A DNA stretch of 64,000 nucleotides from CAYSBE01 sp046309355 (GTDB lineage Bacteria; Bacteroidota; Bacteroidia; UKL13-3). The DNA is taken from positions 1-64,000 of the forward strand of contig JBKCPL010000074.1 in assembly GCA_046309355.1 (NCBI GenBank), written 5' to 3'. The notes below the pieces were generated by a model, which searched no databases, had not been told where the DNA came from, and saw only the letters and a list, made by a program, of their open reading frames with translations. The position numbers were made by a program, and so were the translations under genes. Numbering within the stretch: position 1 is the first letter of the stretch; every line of letters begins with the position of its first letter. Shown one piece after another: positions 9,107-18,289 of this stretch.

Positions 9107-9823
9107 ATGAAAATAAAGACACTTTTAATTGACGATGAACGGTTAGCTCGCAAGGGTTTAACATCGCTGCTTCAGCACATTCCGGATATTGACGTAGTGG
9201 GTGAGGCAGCCAATGTTGATGAGGCATTGAAACAAATAGATAAGCTTAAGCCCGATTTGTTGTTTCTGGATATTGAAATGCCTGAGCGATCAGGATTTGA
9301 TTTACTTGAGGAATTAATTGATGTACCACATGTAATTTTTGTTACTGCCTACAACGAATTCGCCATTCACGCATTTGAGGTGAATGCGCTGGATTACATA
9401 TTGAAACCTGTTTCGGAAGTACGCCTGCAAGAGGCTGTTCAGCGGGTAAGAAAGGTGATGATAAACGTCCAATCGCTGCCCTTGTTAAAAGATATGGATG
9501 AGCAAGTATTTATACGCGATGGTGAAAAATGCTGGTTCGTAAAACTTGCCGATATACGCTTAATCGAGAGTGTCGGAAATTATGCACGCATTTATTTCGA
9601 TACATACAAACCGCTCATACATAAAACACTGAATGCGCTTGACGAGCGGCTTGGAGGGAAACGTTTTTTCAGGGCAAACCGTCAGCAGATTGTGAATCTA
9701 TCGTATGTAGATAAAATAGAATCGGCTTATAACGGTGGTATTATCATTGTGATGAAAGATCAGACACGTATAGAAATAAGCCGCAGGCAGTCGGTTAAGT
9801 TCAAAGAAATGATGTCTCTTTAA
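9107..9823 (+). CDS. LytTR-family DNA-binding response regulator
   Basis: Cytoplasmic regulator of 238 aa. The receiver domain (1-~120) has the acidic pair Asp9-Asp10, phospho-acceptor Asp55 in LLFLDIEMPE, the TAYNEFA switch and conserved Lys in DYILKP. The C-terminal LytTR domain (~135-238) shows IRLIESVGNYARIYFD and FFRANRQQIVNLSYVDKIES, the beta-hairpin fold that binds pairs of short direct repeats. It is the cognate partner of the upstream LytS-like kinase. The regulon is unknown; possible LytTR sites would be expected near 7800-7890. Confidence 0.93.
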   Translation: MKIKTLLIDDERLARKGLTSLLQHIPDIDVVGEAANVDEALKQIDKLKPDLLFLDIEMPERSGFDLLEELIDVPHVIFVTAYNEFAIHAFEVNALDYILKPVSEVRLQEAVQRVRKVMINVQSLPLLKDMDEQVFIRDGEKCWFVKLADIRLIESVGNYARIYFDTYKPLIHKTLNALDERLGGKRFFRANRQQIVNLSYVDKIESAYNGGIIIVMKDQTRIEISRRQSVKFKEMMSL

Positions 9824-9829
9824 CTGTCT

Positions 9830-11143
9830 TCAGGACAATGCCCTTTTGTAGGTTTCCAGGCAACGCACCCTTGCCATTTCATGCTTTACAATGGGTTGGG
9901 GATACGCTGACGTATTGAATTCGGGTATCCATTTTTTTATGTACTCGTAGCGCGGATCAAATTTTTCGGTTTGCAAAGCCGGATTAAAAACTCTGAAATA
10001 AGGAGCAGCATCAGTTCCACTTCCTGCTGCCCATTGCCAGCCACCGTTATTGGCGCTTAAATCAAAATCAAGTAGTTTTTTAGCAAAATATGCCTCGCCC
10101 CAGCGCCAGTCAATAAGCAGGTGTTTAGTTAAAAAACTGGCCACAATCATGCGCACCCGGTTGTGCATATAACCTGTTTCATTAAGCTCACGCATACCAG
10201 CATCAACTATCGGGTAGCCGGTTTTGCCAGCACACCATGCCTCAAATTCCTGCTCGTTGTTGCGCCATTCTATTCTGTCATACTGCGGCTTAAATGCTCC
10301 TGATGCAACATGAGGGAAATGAGCCAGTATCTGCATGTAAAAATCTCTCCATATCAGTTCATTGAGGTAAGTTTCATTTAACTCAAGAGCACGTGCAGCC
10401 TTTTCGCGTATGCTGATAGTTCCAAAGCGAAAATGTACGCCTAGTTTTGATGTGCCATTTACAGCAGGGAAGTTTCGTGTTTTATCGTAATTTTTGATGA
10501 TGGATTGTACAACGTTAACGGATGGAAATGTGGTTCCTGAAAATGTGAATCCCATTTCTTGCGGTGTTGGCAGTTTAAATGCGTTGTCTGTATTTTTATA
10601 TAATTGCCCCAACTCTTTTTCAACCGGGTAGGAATTGAGTGCAGCCGGGGTTAATCTGGCTTTCCACTTACGCGAATAGGGTGTAAATACAGTGTACGGT
10701 TTACCATCGTCCTTCAGTATTTCCGTGTATTCAAAAATGCACTGATCTTTGTATGTGTGAAAGGTCGCACCGTGCGCAGTAAGTAATTCTGAAATTTCTC
10801 TGTCTCGTTTAGTGGCGTAAGGTTCATAATCGCGGTTGGTATGTACCTGTACTACCTTAAATTTCTGCATCAGCAAATTGAAGGCCTCTGCAGGTGTACC
10901 GTAGTGTATATACACATCGCTTTTCAAACCTCTCACTGTGGTTTTAAGTTGACTTATTTGCTGGTGAATGAACTCAACACGTTTATCATGCTTATCATCT
11001 AGCTTATCGAGAATTGACTTGTCGAAAACAAAAACAGGAAGTACAGGATATCCGCTGCGTAACGCATTGTACAATGCTGCATTGTCATGAAGCCGCAAAT
11101 CTCTTCGCATCCACCAAACAGCTATTTCATTTTTAACCGCCAT
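9830..11143 (-). CDS. Deoxyribodipyrimidine photolyase / cryptochrome family
   Basis: FAD- and antenna-containing flavoprotein that reverses UV pyrimidine dimers with blue light, 437 aa. The N-terminal photolyase domain begins VWWMRRDLRLHDNAALYNAL; the FAD domain has ELIWRDFYMQILAHFP, the AWCAGKTGYPIVDAGMRELNETGYMHNR stretch and the signature WRWGEAYFAKKLLDFDLSANNGGWQW (here split for quoting). The electron-transfer Trp positions appear present. Last gene of a minus-strand run led by the MnmD/FAD-oxidase pair, 32 bases behind the epimerase. CPD photolyase is the simplest reading, but a cryptochrome role cannot be excluded. Confidence 0.93.
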   Translation of the reverse strand: MAVKNEIAVWWMRRDLRLHDNAALYNALRSGYPVLPVFVFDKSILDKLDDKHDKRVEFIHQQISQLKTTVRGLKSDVYIHYGTPAEAFNLLMQKFKVVQVHTNRDYEPYATKRDREISELLTAHGATFHTYKDQCIFEYTEILKDDGKPYTVFTPYSRKWKARLTPAALNSYPVEKELGQLYKNTDNAFKLPTPQEMGFTFSGTTFPSVNVVQSIIKNYDKTRNFPAVNGTSKLGVHFRFGTISIREKAARALELNETYLNELIWRDFYMQILAHFPHVASGAFKPQYDRIEWRNNEQEFEAWCAGKTGYPIVDAGMRELNETGYMHNRVRMIVASFLTKHLLIDWRWGEAYFAKKLLDFDLSANNGGWQWAAGSGTDAAPYFRVFNPALQTEKFDPRYEYIKKWIPEFNTSAYPQPIVKHEMARVRCLETYKRALS

Positions 11144-11175
11144 TTATAGAAAACACTTACGTGCAGTGTTTAGTT

Positions 11176-12162
11176 TTATTGCCGTTTTAAAAAGCCATGC
11201 TCTTCGTGTATCAGATTAAAAGGATCGTGTTTTAGAATTAAAAAACCATCTAGATCTACTATATCTACTGCTGCAGACACGTTCATAGCCGAAGAAATAC
11301 CAAGTGAAGTTTCAATCATACAACCTACCATCGTTTTTAACTTTCTTTTTCGTGCTTCGTGTAGTATGCGCAGTCCGTTCAGGTAACCGCCTGCCTTCAT
11401 TAATTTCATGTTCACTCCGTGAAACTGCAAGGCTATTTCATCAAAATCAGCGTCATCGCATACACTCTCATCTGCCATAAGCAGATAAGGAGAGTTTGGT
11501 TTCAGTTTTTTGTACTCATCGCTCAGGTGTGATGGCATGGGCTGCTCAATGCAGGCTACATTAAGCCGCGTTAGTGTGTTCATAAATGCAGCCACCTCAT
11601 CAGCTGAATGAAATGATTCATTGGCATCAATTATAAGCGGAGCTGTAGCAAATGCGCCTATGGCATCCAGTGTTTCCTGCGCATTTTGCCTATTTATCTT
11701 TACCTTCAGCATGGGAAACCTGGAAAGATTTTCGTTTTCATAAAAAGATTGAAGTTCGGCAGTTTCCATGATGGGGAACGAGTAGGCTGTAGGTAATTTA
11801 TCAGCCTTTTCAATATTCAGCAATGTGTGTACCGAAGTTTTTTCAGCATGGCACAGCATGTGTATAAAAGCCGACTCCACTCCAAAACGTAATGCATTTG
11901 GCAGTTTCAGTTCAGAAAGCAGATGTTCCAAATCCTGAAGGTCATGAATTCGGTTTTCAGCTGCAGACTTAAATCTGTCAAATGCCTGTTGTATAGTTTC
12001 GCGCGTTTCGTTGTAGCGTATGTTGGGTGCTACTTCTCCTATTCCTGTCCATTCACCGTGTTTAACTGATATAACCGCATTTTCTTTAAAATCGCTTGCG
12101 TTGCGTGATATTTTCCAGGTATACCGTAAATCAAGCCTGAGCCATTCAATGTTCCAATTCAT
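11176..12162 (-). CDS. Dipeptide epimerase (enolase superfamily, L-Ala-D/L-Glu epimerase type)
   Basis: 328-aa enolase-superfamily enzyme of the muconate-lactonizing subgroup. The barrel residues are in place: KVK at 153-155, Asp179 in IIDANE, Glu206 in CIEQP, Asp231 in ADES, and the second-face lysine in MKLMKAGG (253-256). The DLD at 303-305 is the DxD hallmark that separates dipeptide epimerases from o-succinylbenzoate synthases. Expected reaction: epimerisation of L-Ala-D-Glu or a similar dipeptide from murein turnover; exact specificity is unknown. No men genes are nearby, which also argues against MenC. Confidence 0.85.
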   Translation of the reverse strand: MNWNIEWLRLDLRYTWKISRNASDFKENAVISVKHGEWTGIGEVAPNIRYNETRETIQQAFDRFKSAAENRIHDLQDLEHLLSELKLPNALRFGVESAFIHMLCHAEKTSVHTLLNIEKADKLPTAYSFPIMETAELQSFYENENLSRFPMLKVKINRQNAQETLDAIGAFATAPLIIDANESFHSADEVAAFMNTLTRLNVACIEQPMPSHLSDEYKKLKPNSPYLLMADESVCDDADFDEIALQFHGVNMKLMKAGGYLNGLRILHEARKRKLKTMVGCMIETSLGISSAMNVSAAVDIVDLDGFLILKHDPFNLIHEEHGFLKRQ

Positions 12163-12175
12163 GGTTGTATACTAT

Positions 12176-13210
12176 TTACACACGATAGTCGGCAATGGCA
12201 GATTCAAATTCCAGTATAAGTTTTACCAGAGTGTTTGCAAAATGCGGAGCAAACATCACACCCTTTGAGCCCAGACCGTTTAGGATGAATACCTGCTTAT
12301 GAAGTAGATGTTGCAGCACAAATGGTTTTCTACCTCGCATGGTTGGCCGTATGCCTGATTCATGTTTCAGTACAGTAAACGGTACATTAAGCAACGATTT
12401 CAAATCATGAATCAACTGCTCCTTCGCTTGCAGGTCGGGCTCTTCATCCAGTTTGAACCTGTCGTAAGTAGCACCTACTTTATACATATTATTGCCCAGA
12501 GGTACCAAATACACCCCTTTTTTAATTATTCTATCGTGTGGTAGCTGTTCGCAATGGATGGTGAGAACATCTCCTTTGGTAGGCTCGCAGGGCAAAGAGT
12601 CGAAAAACGGATTGCGTTTATATCTGTAACCTTCACAAAAAAGTATTCCCCGACTTTGCAAATTTTTGTAGTGTATGCGTCCATTCTCAAAACGGATATG
12701 TTCATGTTCCAGCCTTTCGTTTATCAGCAAGCCATTTTGCAGTAAATAATTCGAGAAATGCGTGAGAAGAGCAGGAATGTTCAGCCAACCTGCCGGACTT
12801 ATGGTAATAGCACCTAAAGGTGCACTGATTTGAGGATAGGTATCAGCATGTTCGTCTACAAATCGGCTGAACTCATCTTTTTCCATCTGAGCGGAAAAGT
12901 CATTCACTTCCTTTGCTGAACCAAATACAGTATGAACGGGCATTTCATGGAGGAGTGAAACACCTAGAAACTCCTCGATCGAGCGGTAGGTAGCTATGGC
13001 TTCAGGGATGAATACCTCTGCATTCCAGTTTTTAACCATTCGTTTCGGGTTAATGGGATTAAACATGCCTGCCGCCACTTTACTGGCTGTGAATTCACGC
13101 TTTTCATCAAAAACCAGAACCTTTTTACCTGCTTTCAAGAGGCTAAATGCAGCAACCGTTCCGGCTAGTCCCTGACCAACGATAATATACTCTGTAATCT
13201 TTGAATTCAT
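12176..13210 (-). CDS. FAD-dependent oxidoreductase, MnmC oxidase-like (DAO family)
   Basis: 344-aa DAO-fold flavoprotein. The Rossmann motif VGQGLAG (G12-x-G14-x-x-G17) sits at the N-terminus, followed by SKVAAGMFNPINPKRMVKNW and a C-terminal GIRPTMRGRKPF and LNGLGSKGVMFAP, as in MnmC(o) and glycine-oxidase-like proteins. The start codon overlaps the stop of the upstream MnmD-like methyltransferase by 4 bp (ATGA). In E. coli these two activities are fused in MnmC, the oxidase removing the carboxymethyl group of cmnm5s2U34. I infer the same role in split form; a generic amine oxidase is the alternative. Confidence 0.8.
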   Translation of the reverse strand: MNSKITEYIIVGQGLAGTVAAFSLLKAGKKVLVFDEKREFTASKVAAGMFNPINPKRMVKNWNAEVFIPEAIATYRSIEEFLGVSLLHEMPVHTVFGSAKEVNDFSAQMEKDEFSRFVDEHADTYPQISAPLGAITISPAGWLNIPALLTHFSNYLLQNGLLINERLEHEHIRFENGRIHYKNLQSRGILFCEGYRYKRNPFFDSLPCEPTKGDVLTIHCEQLPHDRIIKKGVYLVPLGNNMYKVGATYDRFKLDEEPDLQAKEQLIHDLKSLLNVPFTVLKHESGIRPTMRGRKPFVLQHLLHKQVFILNGLGSKGVMFAPHFANTLVKLILEFESAIADYRV

Positions 13211-13872
13211 TTAGTAGCCCTTAGCATGTGTCTTTTGCGGGGTGGGCCGGGTAATCGCTCTACAGTAAAGCCTATAGCCTTTAGGTTGCGTTTAAGTTCG
13301 CCTTTTGATGAATAGGTTATCCATGTTCCCCGGTCGTTCAGGCAATCGTACATACTTTGTAAAATGTCGGGTTGCCACATTTCGGGCTGTTTATCGGGCG
13401 CAAATGCATCGAAGTAAATAAGATTAAATGATTTAGAAGGAATGAATTCCTGAATACGTTGATGGTGTTTGGTAAGGTTAAATTCCGAGGTCATTTGGAT
13501 AGGCTCATTCCACGGTGCCTGGTGCATTTGAGTAAAAAGCGCAGCCGTATGCTCATTAAAAAATTTAGTATAATCGAGTGATTCAATGATTTCGTTAGTT
13601 AGTGGCGTTGTTTCGATGGCGTGGTAATTTACAGAAATACCATGCTTAACGGCATACTCTAGGGTAAGAATAGCGTTTAATCCGGTTCCAAATCCTACTT
13701 CCAGCACATGAATCGGTTGAGTAGTGAGCGAGGCAACAAAATGAAGCCCTTTTTCAATAAAAACGTATCGGCTTTCTTCCAGCGCACCATTTCTGGAATG
13801 ATAGGTTTCATCCAGTTCTGTGTTGTAAAGGGTATGGCTGTTGTCGCCAGTTTTGAAAATTTGGAGTGCCAT
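13207..13872 (-). CDS. mnmD: tRNA (mnm5s2U34)-methyltransferase, MnmD/MnmC-m-like
   Basis: SAM-dependent methyltransferase (221 aa) of the MnmC N-domain family (DUF752), which methylates nm5s2U34 in the tRNA wobble position. Seen: HVLEVGFGTGLNAILT with the SAM-binding glycines at about 58-70, the acidic YFDAFAPDKQPEMW motif and a terminal GPPRKRHMLRATK, typical of the family. The ORF can be extended to 13908, but MALQIFKTGDNSHTLYN is the family start. First gene of the minus-strand run; overlaps the FAD oxidase by 4 bp. Confidence 0.87.
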   Translation of the reverse strand: MALQIFKTGDNSHTLYNTELDETYHSRNGALEESRYVFIEKGLHFVASLTTQPIHVLEVGFGTGLNAILTLEYAVKHGISVNYHAIETTPLTNEIIESLDYTKFFNEHTAALFTQMHQAPWNEPIQMTSEFNLTKHHQRIQEFIPSKSFNLIYFDAFAPDKQPEMWQPDILQSMYDCLNDRGTWITYSSKGELKRNLKAIGFTVERLPGPPRKRHMLRATK

Positions 13873-13938
13873 CGAGCTTACGAATGTAGTATGTAATAAG
13901 CTATACATGAACGGTTAAAACACGATTTGAAAGATTTT

Positions 13939-13969
13939 TTTGCATAATCCTGTGTGGGCTTTACTTTTG
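13939..13969 (+). promoter_or_regulatory. Perfect Bacteroidota-consensus promoter for tRNA-Ser
   Basis: TTTG at 13939-13942, exactly 19 bases, TACTTTTG at 13962-13969: a full match to TTTG-N19-TAnnTTTG. The tRNA begins 6 bases later at 13975. This is the clearest promoter in the window. Confidence 0.8.
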
Positions 13970-13974
13970 CACCC

Positions 13975-14178
<204 letters not shown>

Positions 14179-14205
14179 AAGATTGACGTGCTTAATTAAA
14201 TCAGG

Positions 14206-14703
14206 TTAGTGAACCATTCTATTGGCGCAGTATGAACTGGCAAATGCTTCCGGTTTTGCTTTAAATACAAATCCCATACTCAATATGTATCCCATGGCTT
14301 CACTTAGTGCAGTGTTCGATTTGAATTGTGGGTTGGTATTTATATCGGCATGAACTTCCAGCTCAACTTCATATTTGTCTAACGTTTCACATAGTCGGTA
14401 AGCTATATCTATAGATCGTGCCACTTCATGCAGCATACGTTCTTTCAATGTAAAATTATACCGTGTTTTTTCACTGCTAATCAGCATAAATCCTCCCCGT
14501 TTTTCTCGTACGAATACAATCACCGTAGCAAATTCAGTAACCTCGCATGTTACCTGCGAATCGGTTCCTATGCAGACTTTCAGGTTATTGCCTGCTTCTT
14601 TTTCTCTGCGAATAAGTTGCTCAACTTCCTGTATGATATCATTATCTACCGACTCACCGGTAAATCTGCGCCATTGCATTTCTTTGGGTTCATATTGTGA
14701 CAT
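14206..14703 (-). CDS. RNase H-fold protein, YkuK/DUF458 family
   Basis: 165-aa cytoplasmic protein resembling B. subtilis YkuK, a predicted RNase H-like nuclease. The acidic residues expected for this fold are visible in KVCIGTDSQV (Asp ~47) and LEVHADINTNP (Asp ~118), and a C-terminal half with ALSEAMGYILSMGFVFKAKPEAFASSYCANR typical of the family. The substrate and role are not established. It stands alone between the tRNA-Ser element and the arginase gene. Confidence 0.82.
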   Translation of the reverse strand: MSQYEPKEMQWRRFTGESVDNDIIQEVEQLIRREKEAGNNLKVCIGTDSQVTCEVTEFATVIVFVREKRGGFMLISSEKTRYNFTLKERMLHEVARSIDIAYRLCETLDKYEVELEVHADINTNPQFKSNTALSEAMGYILSMGFVFKAKPEAFASSYCANRMVH

Positions 14704-14788
14704 ACGCAGTAAATTTTAGGGTAAATTACACATTAAACGTATCCGAAGTAACAAATCTGACGGATGTGGACGTTTTGTGGGTATTTTT

Positions 14789-15742
14789 TTAGGTCGAACG
14801 TAGGTCCTTAAACACCTCGATGAGAAGATCTGCTATGAGTTTGTGCATAGGTTTAGCAGTATCGAGCGCGGGATTTACCTCGGTGATTTCAAATCCGATT
14901 AGGTTGGGTAATTGCAATAAACGACTCATCAGGTATTTAGCCTGGCTAAGGCTTAGGCCATCTTCTACAGGCGTACCCGTTCCGGTTGAAAGTGACGAAT
15001 CGAGAGAATCGACATCGAATGAAACGTAAATGAACTCACAGTTTCGCAGGCGGTTTATGGTCAAGCTAACCACATTTTCAATGCCTAACTCGCGTATATC
15101 GTCAGGGCGGTAGCATGCAATATTTTCTTTTTTAATAATTCGTTCTTCTTCTATTTCAGCGCTGCGCAGCGAAATAAAAACCAGGTCATTGCTTTGCAAT
15201 TTTGGTGTAATTCGTCTGCGTCCAAGCCGCTTCAGGTCGTCCCACAGTTTTTTGGTAATCTCTTTGGGTTGGTTTTTCGCCATCTCTCTATGGTCGTGGC
15301 CCATCAGGGCGGCAATAGGCATACCATGAATATTGCCTGATGGTGTGGTGTAGGGGCTGTGTAAATCAGCATGGGCATCAATCCAGATAACACCCAAACG
15401 GCTGTTTGCATAGTGGTCTTTAATTCCGGATATCAGGGCATTGGCCGAACTATGATCTCCGGAAAAAATGAATGGTATTTTACCTACCTGCACAACTTCG
15501 CTTATGTTTCTGCATACGTTCTGCTGAAATGAAGTAATGTTTTCTATGTTTTTGCCATGAGGTGTTTCGGTAGATGGCTCACTATAACGAGGCTCGATAT
15601 TCAGATAACTGTAAATGTCAATCGCATCAAAATTTTTGACCTTAAGTTCTTCAATCAATGCTTGCGGACCTAAAGCTGCACCTGCTTTACCGGCACCAAA
15701 ATCGCTTTCTACGGTTATAAGTTTAAATCGGTCATCACGCAT
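14789..15742 (-). CDS. Arginase / agmatinase-family ureohydrolase
   Basis: Binuclear manganese hydrolase of 317 aa. Metal ligands are seen in FSGDHSSANA, WIDAHADLHSP and YVSFDVDSLDSS, and the GTGTPVEDGLS loop fits arginase. By family it cleaves L-arginine to ornithine and urea; agmatinase or formimidoylglutamase are alternatives. It is divergent from ctlX with speA following, which points to arginine catabolism and polyamine supply. Note the unusual insertion around residues 165-200 (LWDDLKRLGRRRITPKL). Confidence 0.88.
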   Translation of the reverse strand: MRDDRFKLITVESDFGAGKAGAALGPQALIEELKVKNFDAIDIYSYLNIEPRYSEPSTETPHGKNIENITSFQQNVCRNISEVVQVGKIPFIFSGDHSSANALISGIKDHYANSRLGVIWIDAHADLHSPYTTPSGNIHGMPIAALMGHDHREMAKNQPKEITKKLWDDLKRLGRRRITPKLQSNDLVFISLRSAEIEEERIIKKENIACYRPDDIRELGIENVVSLTINRLRNCEFIYVSFDVDSLDSSLSTGTGTPVEDGLSLSQAKYLMSRLLQLPNLIGFEITEVNPALDTAKPMHKLIADLLIEVFKDLRST

Positions 15743-15818
15743 ACACAGTTTACAAGGGTGAGCCGCAAATATAATAAAAGCCCCACAGCCTTATGTTATC
15801 TATGGCAAAAGCTGCCGA

Positions 15819-15849
15819 TTCGCAGATGTCGCGCTAATTCCTTTATTTG
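15819..15849 (+). promoter_or_regulatory. Candidate promoter for ctlX
   Basis: TTCG at 15819-15822, 19-base spacer, TTTATTTG at 15842-15849; one mismatch in each box. The ATG follows at 15871. Confidence 0.4.
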
Positions 15850-15870
15850 TAGTTCGAATACACATCGCTT

Positions 15871-16788
15871 ATGCCGCAAATAACTCAGAACCTGATTATG
15901 ATTCGTCCCGTTTCATTTGCATTTAACGAGCAGACCGCTTCTACCAATACATTTCAAAGCACTGACAGGGGCAGACAGGATGTTCAGCAACGGGCACTCC
16001 GTGAATTCAATCAAATGGCAGCAAGGTTGCGCGATGAAGGATTGAATGTGTTTATAGCAGATGATACAGATGAACCGCATACACCGGATTCTATTTTTCC
16101 GAATAATTGGTTTTCGACACATGAAGACGGCACCGTTGTATTGTATCCTATGCAGGCCGAAAACAGGAGATACGAGCGAAGGCCCGATATATTTGATGCG
16201 CTATCCGACCAGTATCAATTGCTGGAGATGATTGATTTGACCGCATACGAAAAGGAAAATAAGTTTCTGGAAGGAACCGGAAGCCTGGTTCTCGACCGCG
16301 ATTTACGTATAGCCTATGCAGCTCTTTCACCCCGCACCGATGCCGAAGTAGCTAAACTATTTGCTAATAAAATGGGGTACGAACTTTTACTGTTTACAGC
16401 AACGGATAAAAAAGGTATACCCGTATACCATACCAATGTGATAATGTGTGTTGCCGATGAATTTTTAGTTGTATGCATGGAAAGTATTCATAATCCTGAT
16501 CAGCGTAAAGCCATTGTACAATCCACCTCAAAAGAAATTATAACTATTACTGCCAGTCAGATGGAATTATTTGCCGGCAATATGCTGCAGGTAAAAAATG
16601 CAGCGAACGAGCGGTTGTTACTTATGAGTAAAACAGCGTACGATTCACTAACACCTGAGCAAATTACACGACTTGAAAAGTATAACCGGATTATGTATTT
16701 CGATATATCCACTATTGAGCAGCATGGCGGTGGAAGTGTTAGGTGCATGCTGGCCGAAAATTTCCTGCCGGTAAACCCCAACAGATAA
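15871..16788 (+). CDS. ctlX: Citrulline hydrolase, CtlX-type (guanidine-modifying superfamily)
   Basis: 305-aa pentein-fold hydrolase. Catalytic features: FPNNWFSTH at 76-84, EGTGS at 134-138, His187 in VYHTNV and nucleophile Cys292 in GGGSVRC. This matches the citrulline-utilisation hydrolase CtlX, which converts citrulline to ornithine, CO2 and ammonia; arginine deiminase activity is the main alternative. It is transcribed away from arginase and toward speA (84 bases apart), forming an arginine/citrulline catabolic neighbourhood. Confidence 0.87.
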   Translation: MPQITQNLIMIRPVSFAFNEQTASTNTFQSTDRGRQDVQQRALREFNQMAARLRDEGLNVFIADDTDEPHTPDSIFPNNWFSTHEDGTVVLYPMQAENRRYERRPDIFDALSDQYQLLEMIDLTAYEKENKFLEGTGSLVLDRDLRIAYAALSPRTDAEVAKLFANKMGYELLLFTATDKKGIPVYHTNVIMCVADEFLVVCMESIHNPDQRKAIVQSTSKEIITITASQMELFAGNMLQVKNAANERLLLMSKTAYDSLTPEQITRLEKYNRIMYFDISTIEQHGGGSVRCMLAENFLPVNPNR

Positions 16789-16872
16789 ATACTTTTTGTC
16801 CTAAAAATTCACTGTTATATAACTGATGAAATACCTATCATTGCAACGCTTTTTGCAAATCGATTCTGCCGT

Positions 16873-18288
16873 ATGTCACTTCCCGTTAAAAACAAATACA
16901 TTGACCTGATTAATCAAACCTTTTATTTCCCGCGTCATGGGTTTGAGGTGCGCAATAACCGCCTGTATTTTCATGATGTTGATTTAATGGGATTGATACA
17001 AACGTATGGCACACCGCTAAAATTTACCTATCTGCCTAAAATAGGTTCTCAAATTAACAAAGCCCGAAACTTGTTCGAGCAGGCCATGGAAAAGTATGAC
17101 TACAAAGGAGGGTATAGCTATTGTTACTGCACCAAAAGTTCACATTTTTCATTTGTACTGGAAGAGGCATTAAAGAATGATTCAGATATTGAAACCTCAT
17201 CTGCGTTTGACCTTGATCTAGTAGCAAACCTTCATCAAAAGGGACTTTTTCCAAAAAACAAGCACATCATTTGCAACGGATACAAAACACAACAGTACCT
17301 GACTAAAATGAATGAGCTGGTAGCAACCGGATTTGAAAATCTGATTTGTGTGCTGGATAACGAACAAGAGATTGATGAATTGCAGCGTGTAGCCACACAG
17401 CCGATTAAACTGGGTATTCGTATTGCTACAGAAGAAGAACCCGGTTTTCTGGTATACACTTCACGATTGGGAATGAGTCATAAAGTTATACTCGATGTAT
17501 ATGCTCAGAAGATAAAAGATAATCCTGCATTTAAGTTGAAAATGCTTCACTTTTTTGTGAACTCAGGCATACGTGATACTACTTATTACTGGAGCGAACT
17601 CACCCGTTTGGTTAATGTATACTGCGATATCAAAGAGCACTGCAATGACTTGGATACGCTTGACATTGGTGGCGGTATGCCCATTTATACCTCACTGGGA
17701 GTGGAGCACGACTATCCTTACATGATTGATCAGATTGTGTACTATATCAAAACCATTTGCGACTCACGAAACGTACCTGTACCAACTATTTTTACAGAGT
17801 TCGGTTCATTTACGGTGGGTGAAAGTGGCGGTACTCTGTATTCCATTATTGGCAGCAAACAGCAAAACGATAAGGAATTGTGGTACATGATTGACAGTTC
17901 ATTTATCACTACACTGCCTGATACCTGGGGCATCGGACAAAAATTTATTTTACTTGCCGTCAATCACTGGGACAAGGAATTTCAACGAATAAATCTGGGT
18001 GGGTTGACCTGCGATAGCCAGGATTTCTACAACTCAGATACGCATACTAATCAGGTATTTTTGCCCAAGCTGAATGATGGTGAGCCATTGTACATGGGAT
18101 TTTTTCACACAGGAGCCTATCAGGAGTCGCTGGGCGGATACGGTGGTATTCAGCATTGTTTAGTTCCCGCACCCAAGCATATCATCATTGATAAAAACGA
18201 GGACGGTTCACATCGGTTTACCTTGTTCGCTCCCGAGCAAACGGCTGCCAGTATGATGAATGTTCTGGGTTACACTTCATCTAAATAA
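16873..18288 (+). CDS. speA: Arginine decarboxylase (PLP fold III, compact type)
   Basis: 471-aa PLP enzyme with alanine-racemase-like barrel. The PLP lysine is Lys88 in SYCYCTKSSHFS, and the phosphate-binding glycines are in DTLDIGGGMPIYTS. The substrate-site region EFGSFTVGESGG and the C-terminal HTGAYQESLGG are present. It is shorter than the ~640-aa E. coli SpeA, which is normal for Bacteroidota. The product would be agmatine for polyamine synthesis. ctlX lies upstream and a small ferredoxin begins 1 base after its stop. Confidence 0.88.
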   Translation: MSLPVKNKYIDLINQTFYFPRHGFEVRNNRLYFHDVDLMGLIQTYGTPLKFTYLPKIGSQINKARNLFEQAMEKYDYKGGYSYCYCTKSSHFSFVLEEALKNDSDIETSSAFDLDLVANLHQKGLFPKNKHIICNGYKTQQYLTKMNELVATGFENLICVLDNEQEIDELQRVATQPIKLGIRIATEEEPGFLVYTSRLGMSHKVILDVYAQKIKDNPAFKLKMLHFFVNSGIRDTTYYWSELTRLVNVYCDIKEHCNDLDTLDIGGGMPIYTSLGVEHDYPYMIDQIVYYIKTICDSRNVPVPTIFTEFGSFTVGESGGTLYSIIGSKQQNDKELWYMIDSSFITTLPDTWGIGQKFILLAVNHWDKEFQRINLGGLTCDSQDFYNSDTHTNQVFLPKLNDGEPLYMGFFHTGAYQESLGGYGGIQHCLVPAPKHIIIDKNEDGSHRFTLFAPEQTAASMMNVLGYTSSK

Positions 18289-18289
18289 T

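Noticed and set aside
11176..12162. o-Succinylbenzoate synthase (MenC)
   Set aside because: DxD motif at 303-305 and lack of men neighbours favour dipeptide epimerase.
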